A DNA stretch of 5,100 nt from Bacteroidota bacterium (GTDB taxonomy: Bacteria > Bacteroidota > Ignavibacteria > Ignavibacteriales > Ignavibacteriaceae), in assembly GCA_021796135.1 (NCBI GenBank), contig JAJYOQ010000326.1:1-5100 (forward strand), read 5' to 3'. Numbering within the stretch: the stretch's first letter is position 1; each line of letters begins with the position of its first letter. Of this stretch, positions 1 to 5,100 are shown in pieces. The notes below the pieces were generated by a model. It was not told the origin of the DNA. It saw only the letters and a list, made by a program, of their open reading frames with translations, and searched no databases. The translations under genes were made by a program, and so were the position numbers.

Positions 1-1
1 C

Positions 2-82
2 GAACAGGGATTTGTTGATGTTATCTCACCCAGAAAAGAATTAAAGAATAATATCTATAATGTCTTATCGTTAATTTCCTGA
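2..82 (+). CDS. accD: Acetyl-CoA carboxylase carboxyltransferase beta subunit, C-terminal end (partial)
   Basis: Reading frame 2 is open from the window edge to a TGA at 80-82 and encodes 26 residues, starting EQGFVDVISPRKELKNN. This resembles the AccD C-terminus, where a phrase of the type E-H/Q-G-(F/M)-(V/I)-D-x-I-x-x-R-K-(E/D)-(L/M)-K precedes a short leucine-rich helix. AccD pairs with AccA to transfer carboxyl groups from biotin to acetyl-CoA, the first step of fatty acid synthesis. The zinc finger and crotonase fold would lie outside the window. The stop overlaps the ribosome binding site of panC, so the two genes are probably one transcript. The call rests on a short tail only; another carboxyltransferase or crotonase-fold protein is possible. 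Confidence 0.72.
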   Translation, partial: EQGFVDVISPRKELKNNIYNVLSLIS

Positions 83-93
83 GGTAACCTATT
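81..93 (+). promoter_or_regulatory. Ribosome binding site and ATT start codon of panC
   Basis: GAGG at 81-84 lies six bases before ATT at 91-93. In frame, the stop TAA at 85-87 bounds the reading frame, so nothing further upstream can be the start apart from CCT at 88. No ATG, GTG or TTG exists between that stop and ATG 118, while conserved PanC sequence already runs through 91-117. The first ATG (118) has no purine-rich SD before it. The SD overlaps the accD stop codon, an arrangement that suggests translational coupling. Confidence 0.65.
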
Positions 94-945
94 AAAATTA
101 TTACTAGCGTTAAGCAAATGCAAAGGCTTTCAAGAAAGTTGAAAGCTGAGAATAAGGCGATAGGTTTTGTGCCGACGATGGGGTTCCTCCACGAAGGTCA
201 TATCTCGCTTGTTAAAAAATCTAAGCAAAAATCTGATGTTACAGTTGTTTCTATTTTTGTTAATCCAGCTCAATTTGCACCCAACGAAGACTTTGAAAAA
301 TATCCTCGCGATCTTAGGCATGATAAAAATATATTGACAGAAAACGGTGCCGATTATCTATTTATTCCCGACGTTTCGGAAATTTATCAACCTAATTACC
401 AAACTTTTGTTGAAGTTAATGAAATTTCCCATATTCTTGAAGGTGAGTTTCGCCCTTTTCACTTTAAAGGAGTAGCAACAATACTTTCCATACTTTTCAA
501 TTGTGTTTTGCCTGACTATGCCTTTTTTGGTCAAAAAGATGCACAGCAAGTTGCTGTAATTCGCCAGATGACAAAAGATTTAAAATTTACTACTGAAATA
601 ATTGCATGTCCAATCGTTCGCGAAAAAGACGGTTTGGCGATGAGTTCACGTAATATTTATTTATCTATTAATGAAAGAAGCGATGCTCTGGTTTTATTCA
701 AAGCGCTCAAACTCGCCGAAAAGTTAGTAATGGAAGGGGAAAGATTAACAGATATAATAATTTCTAAGATGATTAATGAAATTAATTCCATTGACTCATC
801 TAAAATTGATTATGTAAGAATTGTGGATGTGGGAAAATTTTCCCCGGTTGATAGCTTAATATCCGGGGGGAAATATTATTTCCTGATAGCTTGCAAAATC
901 GGAAATACACGATTGATAGATAATGTAATTATTAAAGTTTCTTAA
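91..945 (+). CDS. panC: Pantothenate synthetase (pantoate--beta-alanine ligase)
   Basis: PanC condenses D-pantoate and beta-alanine with ATP, via pantoyl-adenylate, to make pantothenate in the cytosol. From the proposed ATT start the protein has 284 residues, the usual family length. Visible motifs are PTMG at 28-31 with the HxGH adenylylation signature H34-E-G-H37, FVNPAQF at 56-62, HFKGV at 124-128, GQKD at 147-150 followed by AQQ, and the KMSKS-like MSSRN at 184-188. The C-terminal domain ends with the conserved phrase GNTRLIDN. The start was set at 91 because IKIITSVKQMQRLSRKL matches the family N-terminus and places HxGH at 34-37, as in E. coli PanC. Starting at ATG 118 would remove nine conserved residues from the first strand. 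It probably forms an operon with accD and ends 13 bp from the convergent coaX. Function is secure; the start is an inference. Confidence 0.96.
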   Translation: MKIITSVKQMQRLSRKLKAENKAIGFVPTMGFLHEGHISLVKKSKQKSDVTVVSIFVNPAQFAPNEDFEKYPRDLRHDKNILTENGADYLFIPDVSEIYQPNYQTFVEVNEISHILEGEFRPFHFKGVATILSILFNCVLPDYAFFGQKDAQQVAVIRQMTKDLKFTTEIIACPIVREKDGLAMSSRNIYLSINERSDALVLFKALKLAEKLVMEGERLTDIIISKMINEINSIDSSKIDYVRIVDVGKFSPVDSLISGGKYYFLIACKIGNTRLIDNVIIKVS

Positions 946-958
946 ATTTTAAATTGTG

Positions 959-1717
959 CTATCTGTTAATGTCAAAAATAGCTTTGACTCCTAAAAGTAC
1001 AAGCGCCTTTTGATTTTCATATTTAATGTTAAGGTGAGGACTAATTTTTTCCGCATTTCCTCCTGTAATGAAAATTTTTATCTCACCTGCACCGAGGTTT
1101 TCTTTAAGGTGTTTTAACGTTTTTTCAATCATGCCTAAAATTGAATTAATTACCCCGCTTGCTATCGATGTTTTTGTGTCTCTACCTATCATCTGCTTAA
1201 AATCTTTCTCATCCACATGCGGAAGCTGCGCCGTATTTTGAGTAAGCGAGTTGAACATCATTTTTAATCCGGGTGCAATTAAACCTCCAGAAAAAATGCC
1301 CGGATAATGTATGATATTGATAGTCGTCGCTGTTCCGAAGTCAATCGTAATTAAATAAGTTTTTTCGGTGTAACTATTAAATTCAGTTGAGTTCTTAAAT
1401 AATTTGAAAGCTCCTTCGGCTGAGCAAATCCTATCGATTCCTAAAGTTTCGCTGGAATCGTAATCAATTCTTAAATTGAATTTTAGGTCATTTCTGATAA
1501 TTAAAGGAATCACTCCAAACTTTGATTCCAAATAATCGGTTATACTTTTTGTAGTGGAAGGTACTACTGAAGCGATTGCAAAGTTTTCTGGGTGAATTTT
1601 CCCGAGGTAAGAAAATAAAGTGTTTAATTTATCAAAGGTGTAAATTTCTCCAATTTGATCATCGCGAAAAACTGCGGTTTTGATATTGGTATTGCCAACA
1701 TCACAAGTCAAGATCAT
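959..1717 (-). CDS. coaX: Type III pantothenate kinase
   Basis: CoaX phosphorylates pantothenate with ATP, the committed step of coenzyme A synthesis. Type III enzymes need a monovalent cation and, unlike type I CoaA, are not inhibited by CoA. The 252-residue protein shows the ASKHA-fold signatures in order: DVGNTN at 6-11 (phosphate loop), GIDR at 93-96 (the GxDR catalytic motif, D95 as likely base), DFGTATT at 126-132, GGLIAPG at 144-150 followed by TAQLP at 162-166, and TGG at 218-220. Length is normal for the family. The ATG overlaps the TGA of birA as ATGA, and only a weak GTGAG lies upstream, so translation is probably coupled to birA. BirA and CoaX are fused or adjacent in some other bacteria, for example the fused protein of Neisseria, which supports both calls. 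The stop is TAG, with no clear terminator in the 13 bp before the panC end. Confidence 0.95.
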   Translation of the reverse strand: MILTCDVGNTNIKTAVFRDDQIGEIYTFDKLNTLFSYLGKIHPENFAIASVVPSTTKSITDYLESKFGVIPLIIRNDLKFNLRIDYDSSETLGIDRICSAEGAFKLFKNSTEFNSYTEKTYLITIDFGTATTINIIHYPGIFSGGLIAPGLKMMFNSLTQNTAQLPHVDEKDFKQMIGRDTKTSIASGVINSILGMIEKTLKHLKENLGAGEIKIFITGGNAEKISPHLNIKYENQKALVLLGVKAIFDINR

Positions 1718-2490
1718 TGTGCAGCACTCACATCGCCGAAATGAATTTTTTCAATTTTATTTTTTGTTTTTAATAACAAAAAACCCTCTTCGTCTAAGTC
1801 TTCAAAAATTCCATACTTTGTATTGTCTTCTTCTGTTACAGAAATCTTTTCTCCGATTAAATTACAACGATCTTTCCAATCTTTCATGATTTCGTCAGGC
1901 TTCGATTCCATCTTTTGAAGTATTTCTTCGAAAGTATTTAATAACTCGGCAAGTAATTTCTCTCGATCAACGCTTTCGCCTAGCTCAAGTTTAATCGAAG
2001 TAGGTTCTAAATTAAAATTTCCTTGAAATAAAGCCTGATTAACATTTAACCCGATACCAATTACTACTCTTTCAATTTTATTACCTTGAGACGTCGACTC
2101 AAGTAAAATTCCACAGATTTTTTTCCCGTTTACTAAAACATCATTTGGCCATTTAAGCTCTGTCTTTAGCTGGAATAAATTCTCAAGTGCAAATGCCACG
2201 GAAAGCGAAGTTGCAAAGTTTAGTAAATTAAACTTTTTACCGAAATATTTCTTACTTGTGAGCAAAATAGAAAAAGTAAGATTTTGCCCCTTTGCGCTGT
2301 ACCAAACTCGTTCTTTTCTTCCTCTGCCTTTAGATTGCTTTTCTGCTAATAGGATAGTGCCTTCTGAATTAAATTTATTGGACTTATTTAAAAGAAATGA
2401 ATTGGTAGATTCTACCTCCTCAGAATAAATAAAATTTCTGCCTATAACTTCTGTGTCGACCTTGGTATCAAAACTCTCAAAGTTGAACAA
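1714..2490 (-). CDS. birA: Biotin--[acetyl-CoA-carboxylase] ligase, group I (no DNA-binding domain)
   Basis: This enzyme activates biotin to biotinyl-5'-AMP and attaches it to the lysine of biotin carrier proteins such as AccB. The 258 residues hold only the catalytic and small C-terminal domains. There is no N-terminal winged helix, so it should not act as the bio repressor. Motifs are STN at 28-30, the ligand-binding loop GRGRKER at 55-61, KWPND at 113-117, GKKICGILLE at 122-131 with catalytic lysine K124, and GIGLNVN at 145-151. The C-terminal SH3-like domain begins near W205 and ends with GDVS at 252-255. Glu60 replaces the glycine found in E. coli GRGRRG, a position that varies in the family. 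The start is TTG, chosen because AGAGG lies seven bases upstream, an in-frame TAA sits two codons before it, and the next methionine is residue 194. It is first in the birA-coaX operon. Confidence 0.94.
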   Translation of the reverse strand: MFNFESFDTKVDTEVIGRNFIYSEEVESTNSFLLNKSNKFNSEGTILLAEKQSKGRGRKERVWYSAKGQNLTFSILLTSKKYFGKKFNLLNFATSLSVAFALENLFQLKTELKWPNDVLVNGKKICGILLESTSQGNKIERVVIGIGLNVNQALFQGNFNLEPTSIKLELGESVDREKLLAELLNTFEEILQKMESKPDEIMKDWKDRCNLIGEKISVTEEDNTKYGIFEDLDEEGFLLLKTKNKIEKIHFGDVSAAQ

Positions 2491-2497
2491 CTTTTAA

Positions 2498-2502
2498 CCT
2501 CT
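2498..2502 (-). promoter_or_regulatory. Ribosome binding site of birA that decides the TTG start
   Basis: Read on the minus strand, AGAGG ends seven bases before the TTG at 2490-2488. An in-frame TAA two codons upstream of the TTG rules out a longer protein, and no ATG occurs near the N-terminus. Confidence 0.7.
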
Positions 2503-2506
2503 ATTG

Positions 2507-2531
2507 ATTTGCTAATCAAAGATAAGCAAAT
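2507..2531. repeat. Inverted repeat around the birA -10 region (candidate operator)
   Basis: ATTTGCT at 2507-2513 and AGCAAAT at 2525-2531 form a perfect 7-bp inverted repeat with an 11-bp spacer. Its centre, 2519, lies at the edge of the proposed birA -10, and the left arm covers the predicted transcription start. A second pair, GCTAAT at 2511-2516 and ATTAGC at 2551-2556, brackets the whole promoter. Such placement is typical of a repressor site, but no regulator is identified and AT-rich sequence yields chance repeats. Confidence 0.3.
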
Positions 2532-2547
2532 TTACAAAAATTGTCAC
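2519..2547 (-). promoter_or_regulatory. Candidate promoter of birA-coaX
   Basis: On the minus strand GTGACA (complement of 2542-2547; five of six matches to TTGACA) is followed after exactly 17 bases by TATCTT (complement of 2519-2524; four of six matches to TATAAT). The -10 region also reads TATCTTTG, which fits the TAnnTTTG -7 element known from Bacteroidetes promoters. The predicted start near 2512 gives a leader of about 21 bases ending in the AGAGG ribosome binding site. This is the best promoter candidate facing birA; a perfect minus-strand TATAAT at 2568-2563 lacks a good -35. Confidence 0.5.
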
Positions 2548-2568
2548 AGCATTAGCCATTAAATTATA

Positions 2569-2598
2569 TGTCTGTGCCAGAATTACCGTTTGTCTGCC
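2569..2598. repeat. Direct repeat TGTCTG..GCC in the birA-hsp20 intergenic region
   Basis: TGTCTGTGCC at 2569-2578 and TGTCTGCC at 2591-2598 share TGTCTG and GCC. The copies start 22 bp apart, close to two helical turns, so both would face the same side of the DNA. They lie between the two divergent promoter candidates and are more GC-rich than their surroundings. No known binding site was recognised. Confidence 0.3.
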
Positions 2599-2624
2599 TA
2601 AATGGGTAAAATATCTTATTTCTA

Positions 2625-2655
2625 ATGACATACGCTTAAATAGTTATTTTATAAT
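2625..2655 (+). promoter_or_regulatory. Candidate sigma-70-type promoter of hsp20-dnaK
   Basis: ATGACA at 2625-2630 (five of six matches to TTGACA) and a perfect TATAAT at 2650-2655 are separated by 19 bases, two more than optimal. Transcription would begin near 2662, giving a leader of about 68 bases. The -10 lies within the 2634-2664 palindrome, so a protein bound there could block the promoter. The region is so AT-rich that a chance TATAAT is possible, and a different sigma factor may be used (see the 2678-2692 candidate). Confidence 0.4.
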
Positions 2656-2664
2656 TATTTAAGC
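2634..2664. repeat. Near-perfect 31-bp palindrome over the hsp20 promoter
   Basis: The left arm GCTTAAATAGTTAT (2634-2647) and right arm ATAATTATTTAAGC (2651-2664) pair over 14 positions with one G-T pair (2643/2655) around a TTT centre. Further palindromes follow: TTTAAGCTTAAA at 2658-2669 and AAAATATATTTT at 2667-2678. GCTTAAA therefore occurs three times in alternating orientation. The stem is too AT-rich and lacks a following T-run for a terminator, and it sits between divergent genes. An operator is the more natural reading. Confidence 0.5.
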
Positions 2665-2677
2665 TTAAAATATATTT

Positions 2678-2692
2678 TGGCACTTAATATGT
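2678..2692 (+). promoter_or_regulatory. Weak sigma-54-like (-24/-12) candidate before hsp20
   Basis: TGGCAC at 2678-2683 matches the -24 element exactly. At the correct spacing the -12 position reads ATGT instead of TTGC, so the key C is missing. The implied start near 2704 would give a compact leader of about 26 bases. Sigma-54 control of a small heat-shock gene is known for E. coli ibpB, but the -12 mismatch makes this uncertain. Confidence 0.18.
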
Positions 2693-2697
2693 GTACC

Positions 2698-2726
2698 TAA
2701 TTCAAAATTATTAATAAATGGAGTTA
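2698..2726 (+). promoter_or_regulatory. Possible leader hairpin hiding the hsp20 ribosome binding site
   Basis: UAAUUC at 2698-2703 can pair with GAGUUA at 2721-2726 (five Watson-Crick pairs and one G-U), enclosing a 17-base loop and covering most of the GGAG ribosome binding site. A weak, AU-rich stem over the SD is what simple RNA thermometers of small heat-shock genes look like. It matches neither the ROSE nor the fourU type, and with six pairs it could be chance. Confidence 0.22.
2720..2723 (+). promoter_or_regulatory. Ribosome binding site of hsp20 that decides its start
   Basis: GGAG ends six bases before ATG 2730. It overlaps an earlier in-frame ATG at 2718, which has only AT-rich sequence and no SD upstream. 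The start at 2730 is therefore preferred, giving an N-terminus of MTFVKF rather than MELKMTFVKF. Confidence 0.75.
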
Positions 2727-2729
2727 AAA

Positions 2730-3170
2730 ATGACATTCGTAAAATTTCAACCAGCAAAAGAATTTGACAAGTCTTTTTATGGTAATTGCGGAAAATTTTA
2801 TAAAGATTTTCCAAACTTAAATCTAGATTCTGGCTTTACCTTCAGCCCACGTGTGGATATTTCTGAAGATTCAAATAAATTTTATTTTGAATTAGAATTG
2901 CCGGGCGTTAAGAAAGATGATCTCAAAATTTCTTATAAGGAAAATGTTCTTACCATTAGTGGAGAAAAGAAAAACTTGTTTAAAGATGAAAAAGAAAAGG
3001 AATTGTTAAGAAATGAAAGATATTTTGGAAATTTCAAAAGAGTGTTTACTTTGCCCGAAGGTATAAATCCGGAGAGTATTGAAGCCAAATTTGAAGATGG
3101 TGTTCTTTCAATTTCAGTTGCAAAAGCTGAAGCAAAAACACCTAAAGAAAAAACAATTGAAATAAAATAA
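2730..3170 (+). CDS. Small heat-shock protein, Hsp20/IbpA (alpha-crystallin) family
   Basis: Small heat-shock proteins are ATP-independent holdases that form large oligomers, bind unfolding proteins and pass them to DnaK. The 146-residue product is a normal length. A variable N-terminal arm rich in Phe, Lys and Asn (residues 1-38) precedes the alpha-crystallin domain at about 39-131. That domain starts SPRVDISE, includes FELELPGVKKDDLKIS, has the beta5-6 loop ERYFGNFKR at 96-104, and ends with the hallmark GVL at 124-126. A charged tail ends KTIEIK, whose I143-E-I145 is the I-x-I motif that docks onto a neighbouring subunit. dnaK follows 61 bp downstream on the same strand, probably in the same transcript. 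The upstream palindromes are the likely control region. The family is certain; which paralogue it is cannot be told. Confidence 0.95.
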   Translation: MTFVKFQPAKEFDKSFYGNCGKFYKDFPNLNLDSGFTFSPRVDISEDSNKFYFELELPGVKKDDLKISYKENVLTISGEKKNLFKDEKEKELLRNERYFGNFKRVFTLPEGINPESIEAKFEDGVLSISVAKAEAKTPKEKTIEIK

Positions 3171-3210
3171 CTTATTCATAAACCAGCGGGAAAATTAACC
3201 GCTTATTCAT
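3171..3210 (+). repeat. Direct repeats flanking a small hairpin between hsp20 and dnaK
   Basis: CTTATTCAT occurs at 3171-3179 and again at 3202-3210. Between them AGCGG (3185-3189) and CCGCT (3199-3203) form a 5-bp GC-containing stem with a 9-base loop; the right arm shares two bases with the second repeat copy. The hairpin has no T-run after it, so it is not a convincing terminator. It could be a processing or attenuation element that lets hsp20 and dnaK be expressed at different levels. No promoter consensus was seen in the gap. Confidence 0.4.
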
Positions 3211-3215
3211 TCATT

Positions 3216-3221
3216 AAGGAG
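3216..3221 (+). promoter_or_regulatory. Ribosome binding site of dnaK
   Basis: AAGGAG at 3216-3221 is a strong Shine-Dalgarno, ten bases before ATG 3232. The encoded start [14 protein letters not shown] equals the usual DnaK N-terminus, so the start is secure. Confidence 0.85.
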
Positions 3222-3231
3222 TAAAAGTAAG

Positions 3232-5100
3232 ATGGGTAAAATAATTGGAATAGACTTAGGCACTACAAACTCGTGCGTTGCTGTTATGGAAGGCAATGAT
3301 CCGGTTGTAATTCCAAATTCGGAAGGCGGAAGGACTACCCCTTCTGTGGTTGCCTTTACAAAAAATGGTGATCGTTTGGTTGGCCAGCCGGCTAAAAGAC
3401 AAGCTATCACTAATCCCAAAAACACAATCTTTTCTATTAAAAGATTTATGGGAAGATTAGTTAGCGAAGTGCAGGACGAGAAAACAAAAGTTCCCTATGA
3501 AGTGATTTCTGGCGACGGAAATTCAGCGCGTGTTAAAATTAGCGACCGCGTTTATTCTCCTCCCGAAATCAGCGCAATGATCCTTCAAAAAATGAAAAAA
3601 ACTGCTGAAGAATATTTAGGGCAGGAAGTTACAGAAGCTGTTATTACTGTCCCTGCTTATTTCAACGATTCGCAACGTCAGGCTACTAAAGATGCTGGTG
3701 AAATTGCAGGTCTTAAAGTAAGAAGAATTATCAACGAACCTACTGCTGCAGCGCTCGCTTACGGTCTTGATAAAAAAGGAAAAGATCATACCGTTGCCGT
3801 TTACGACCTTGGTGGAGGAACGTTTGATGTTTCTGTACTCGCTCTTGGCGATGGCGTTTTTGAAGTTAAATCTACTAACGGTGATACTCACCTTGGCGGA
3901 GATGACTTTGATCAAAGAATTATCGATTTTTTAGCCGATGAATTTAAAAAACAAGAAGGCATCGATCTCCGTAAAGATCCAATGGCTTTGCAAAGATTAA
4001 AAGAAGCCGCTGAAAAAGCCAAGATTGAACTTTCCTCATCTTCATCGACCGATGTTAATCTTCCGTTTGTTACTGCAACGCAAGATGGACCGAAGCACTT
4101 GAACATCACTATGACACGAGCAAAATTTGAACAGCTTATAGACGATCTTGTTCAAAAAACAAGAATTCCCTGCGAGCAAGCTATAAAAGATGCCGGCGTT
4201 TCTGCTTCACAGATTGATGAAGTAATTCTTGTCGGAGGTTCAACAAGAATACCTATGGTGCAGGATTTAGTTAAGAAAATTTTTAACAGAGAACCTCACA
4301 AAGGCGTTAACCCTGATGAAGTTGTTGCAATCGGCGCAGCTATTCAAGGCGGCGTTTTAACCGGTGAAGTTAAAGACGTCCTTTTACTCGATGTTACACC
4401 TCTTTCTCTTGGAATTGAAACTCTCGGCGGTGTTATGACTAAATTAATAGATGCAAATACTACAATTCCTACTAAGAAAAGCGAGGTCTTCTCAACTGCT
4501 TCAGATAGTCAACCCTCTGTTGAAATTCATGTGCTTCAAGGAGAGCGTCCTATGGCTGCTGATAATAGATCATTGGGAAGATTCCATCTTGACGGAATCC
4601 CTCCGGCACCGAGAGGCGTACCTCAAATTGAAGTAACATTTGATATTGACGCTAACGGTATTCTTCACGTTGCTGCAAAGGATAAAGCTACCGGTAAAGA
4701 GCAAAGCATTAGAATTACTTCTTCAAGCGGCTTATCAAAAGATGAAGTTGAAAAAATGAGGAACAGTGCAAAAGAACATGCTGCCGAAGATAAGATGAAA
4801 AAAGAAGGGATCGAAGTAAAGAATCAGGCTGACAGTTTAGTTTTCCAAACAAAGAAACAGATTGAAGATTTGAAAGATAAAATGTCTGCTGATTCAAAAG
4901 GCAAACTTGAAGCTGAAATAAAAAAGGTTGAAGATGCTATTGCTTCTAATAATACCGATCAGATAAAGTCGGCTACCGAATCTTTGAATAAAGTGTGGAG
5001 CCAAATTGCTTCCGAACTTTATGCCCAACCCGGAGCAGGACAGCCCGGTGATGCTTCGCAGCAAGCAGGTGACAATGCTTCTTCTAATGGCGAAACGAAG
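3232..5100 (+). CDS. dnaK: Chaperone protein DnaK (Hsp70), 3' end cut by the window
   Basis: DnaK is the ATP-driven Hsp70 chaperone that refolds proteins with DnaJ and GrpE in the cytosol. The frame is open for 623 codons to the window edge. The nucleotide-binding domain (about 1-380) has the phosphate-1 loop [10 protein letters not shown] at 5-14, VPAYFND at 140-146, the phosphate-2 motif DLGGGTF at 192-198 with T197 as the autophosphorylation-site equivalent, and the adenosine motif GGSTR at 335-339. Numbering stays within two residues of E. coli through the phosphate-2 motif, so the subdomain insert typical of Gram-negative DnaK is present. The linker VLLLD is at 383-387, the beta substrate domain follows to about 500, and the helical lid from [10 protein letters not shown] (500) onward. 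A Gly/Gln/Ala/Asn-rich tail starts near 598. Perhaps 10-20 residues, often ending in acidic and lysine residues, are missing. grpE and dnaJ are not in the window. It lies 61 bp after hsp20. Confidence 0.98.
   Translation, partial: MGKIIGIDLGTTNSCVAVMEGNDPVVIPNSEGGRTTPSVVAFTKNGDRLVGQPAKRQAITNPKNTIFSIKRFMGRLVSEVQDEKTKVPYEVISGDGNSARVKISDRVYSPPEISAMILQKMKKTAEEYLGQEVTEAVITVPAYFNDSQRQATKDAGEIAGLKVRRIINEPTAAALAYGLDKKGKDHTVAVYDLGGGTFDVSVLALGDGVFEVKSTNGDTHLGGDDFDQRIIDFLADEFKKQEGIDLRKDPMALQRLKEAAEKAKIELSSSSSTDVNLPFVTATQDGPKHLNITMTRAKFEQLIDDLVQKTRIPCEQAIKDAGVSASQIDEVILVGGSTRIPMVQDLVKKIFNREPHKGVNPDEVVAIGAAIQGGVLTGEVKDVLLLDVTPLSLGIETLGGVMTKLIDANTTIPTKKSEVFSTASDSQPSVEIHVLQGERPMAADNRSLGRFHLDGIPPAPRGVPQIEVTFDIDANGILHVAAKDKATGKEQSIRITSSSGLSKDEVEKMRNSAKEHAAEDKMKKEGIEVKNQADSLVFQTKKQIEDLKDKMSADSKGKLEAEIKKVEDAIASNNTDQIKSATESLNKVWSQIASELYAQPGAGQPGDASQQAGDNASSNGETK

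Noticed and set aside
55..63. Glu60 in BirA GRGRKER as a sign of a defective ligase
   Set aside because: The position is variable in functional biotin ligases, while the key Arg58, KWPND and Lys124 are intact (the site is at protein residues 55-63; gene at 1714-2490).
838..873. GC-rich inverted repeat (CCCCGG at 842-847, CCGGGG at 863-868) that looks like a terminator
   Set aside because: It lies inside the panC coding sequence, 70 bases before the stop, with a 15-base loop and no T-run on the plus strand; it encodes an ordinary PanC segment.
1720..1732. GCAGCACTC resembling one half of a CIRCE element (TTAGCACTC)
   Set aside because: No GAGTGCTAA follows after nine bases, and the sequence lies inside the 3' end of birA, far from the heat-shock genes.
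2568..2609. 13-codon open frame starting at ATG 2568 as a leader peptide of hsp20
   Set aside because: It has no Shine-Dalgarno, lies upstream of the better promoter candidate, and shows no run of regulatory codons.
2600..2640. CCCATTT on the minus strand as a sigma-32 -10 element
   Set aside because: No CTTGAA-like -35 is found at the right distance, and it would drive birA, not the heat-shock genes.
3207..4109. Minus-strand open frames opposite dnaK
   Set aside because: They are mirror frames of a highly conserved gene, show no recognisable domain, and have no ribosome binding sites or operon context.

Overview
This is an AT-rich window carrying five recognisable housekeeping genes plus the last codons of a sixth. 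The protein sequences (CoaX-type pantothenate kinase, HTH-less biotin ligase, GQKD-type PanC, IEI-ending Hsp20, DnaK with the Gram-negative insert) suggest a low-GC Gram-negative bacterium of the Bacteroidota/Chlorobiota/Ignavibacteriota group. That placement is an inference from overall sequence character, not a search result.

Left part (1-945, + strand): the C-terminal tail of a probable AccD (acetyl-CoA carboxylase carboxyltransferase beta) is followed after 8 bp by panC (pantothenate synthetase). PanC homology begins upstream of the first ATG, and the reading frame best starts at an ATT codon (91) preceded by a GAGG Shine-Dalgarno that overlaps the accD stop.

Middle (959-2490, - strand): birA (biotin-protein ligase without a DNA-binding domain, TTG start) and coaX (type III pantothenate kinase) form a two-gene operon joined by a 4-base ATGA overlap. 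They converge on panC with only 13 bp between stops. The four genes share a theme: PanC makes pantothenate, CoaX phosphorylates it toward CoA, BirA attaches biotin to the carboxylase carrier protein, and AccD is part of the carboxylase that uses both.

Divergent intergenic region (about 2491-2729): it holds a good birA promoter inside a 7-bp inverted repeat, and a palindrome-rich stretch upstream of the heat-shock genes. A near-perfect 31-bp palindrome overlaps a perfect TATAAT there. A weak sigma-54-like alternative and a possible SD-sequestering leader hairpin are also present. It is the least explained part of the window.

Right part (2730-5100, + strand): a small heat-shock protein (Hsp20/IbpA family) is followed 61 bp later by dnaK, which runs off the window end with perhaps 10-20 codons missing. 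Together they form a holdase/refolding chaperone pair. No CIRCE element, RNA gene, mobile element, CRISPR array or clear Rho-independent terminator was seen. I found no undescribed multi-gene system. The points most worth checking are the ATT start of panC and the regulatory palindromes before hsp20.
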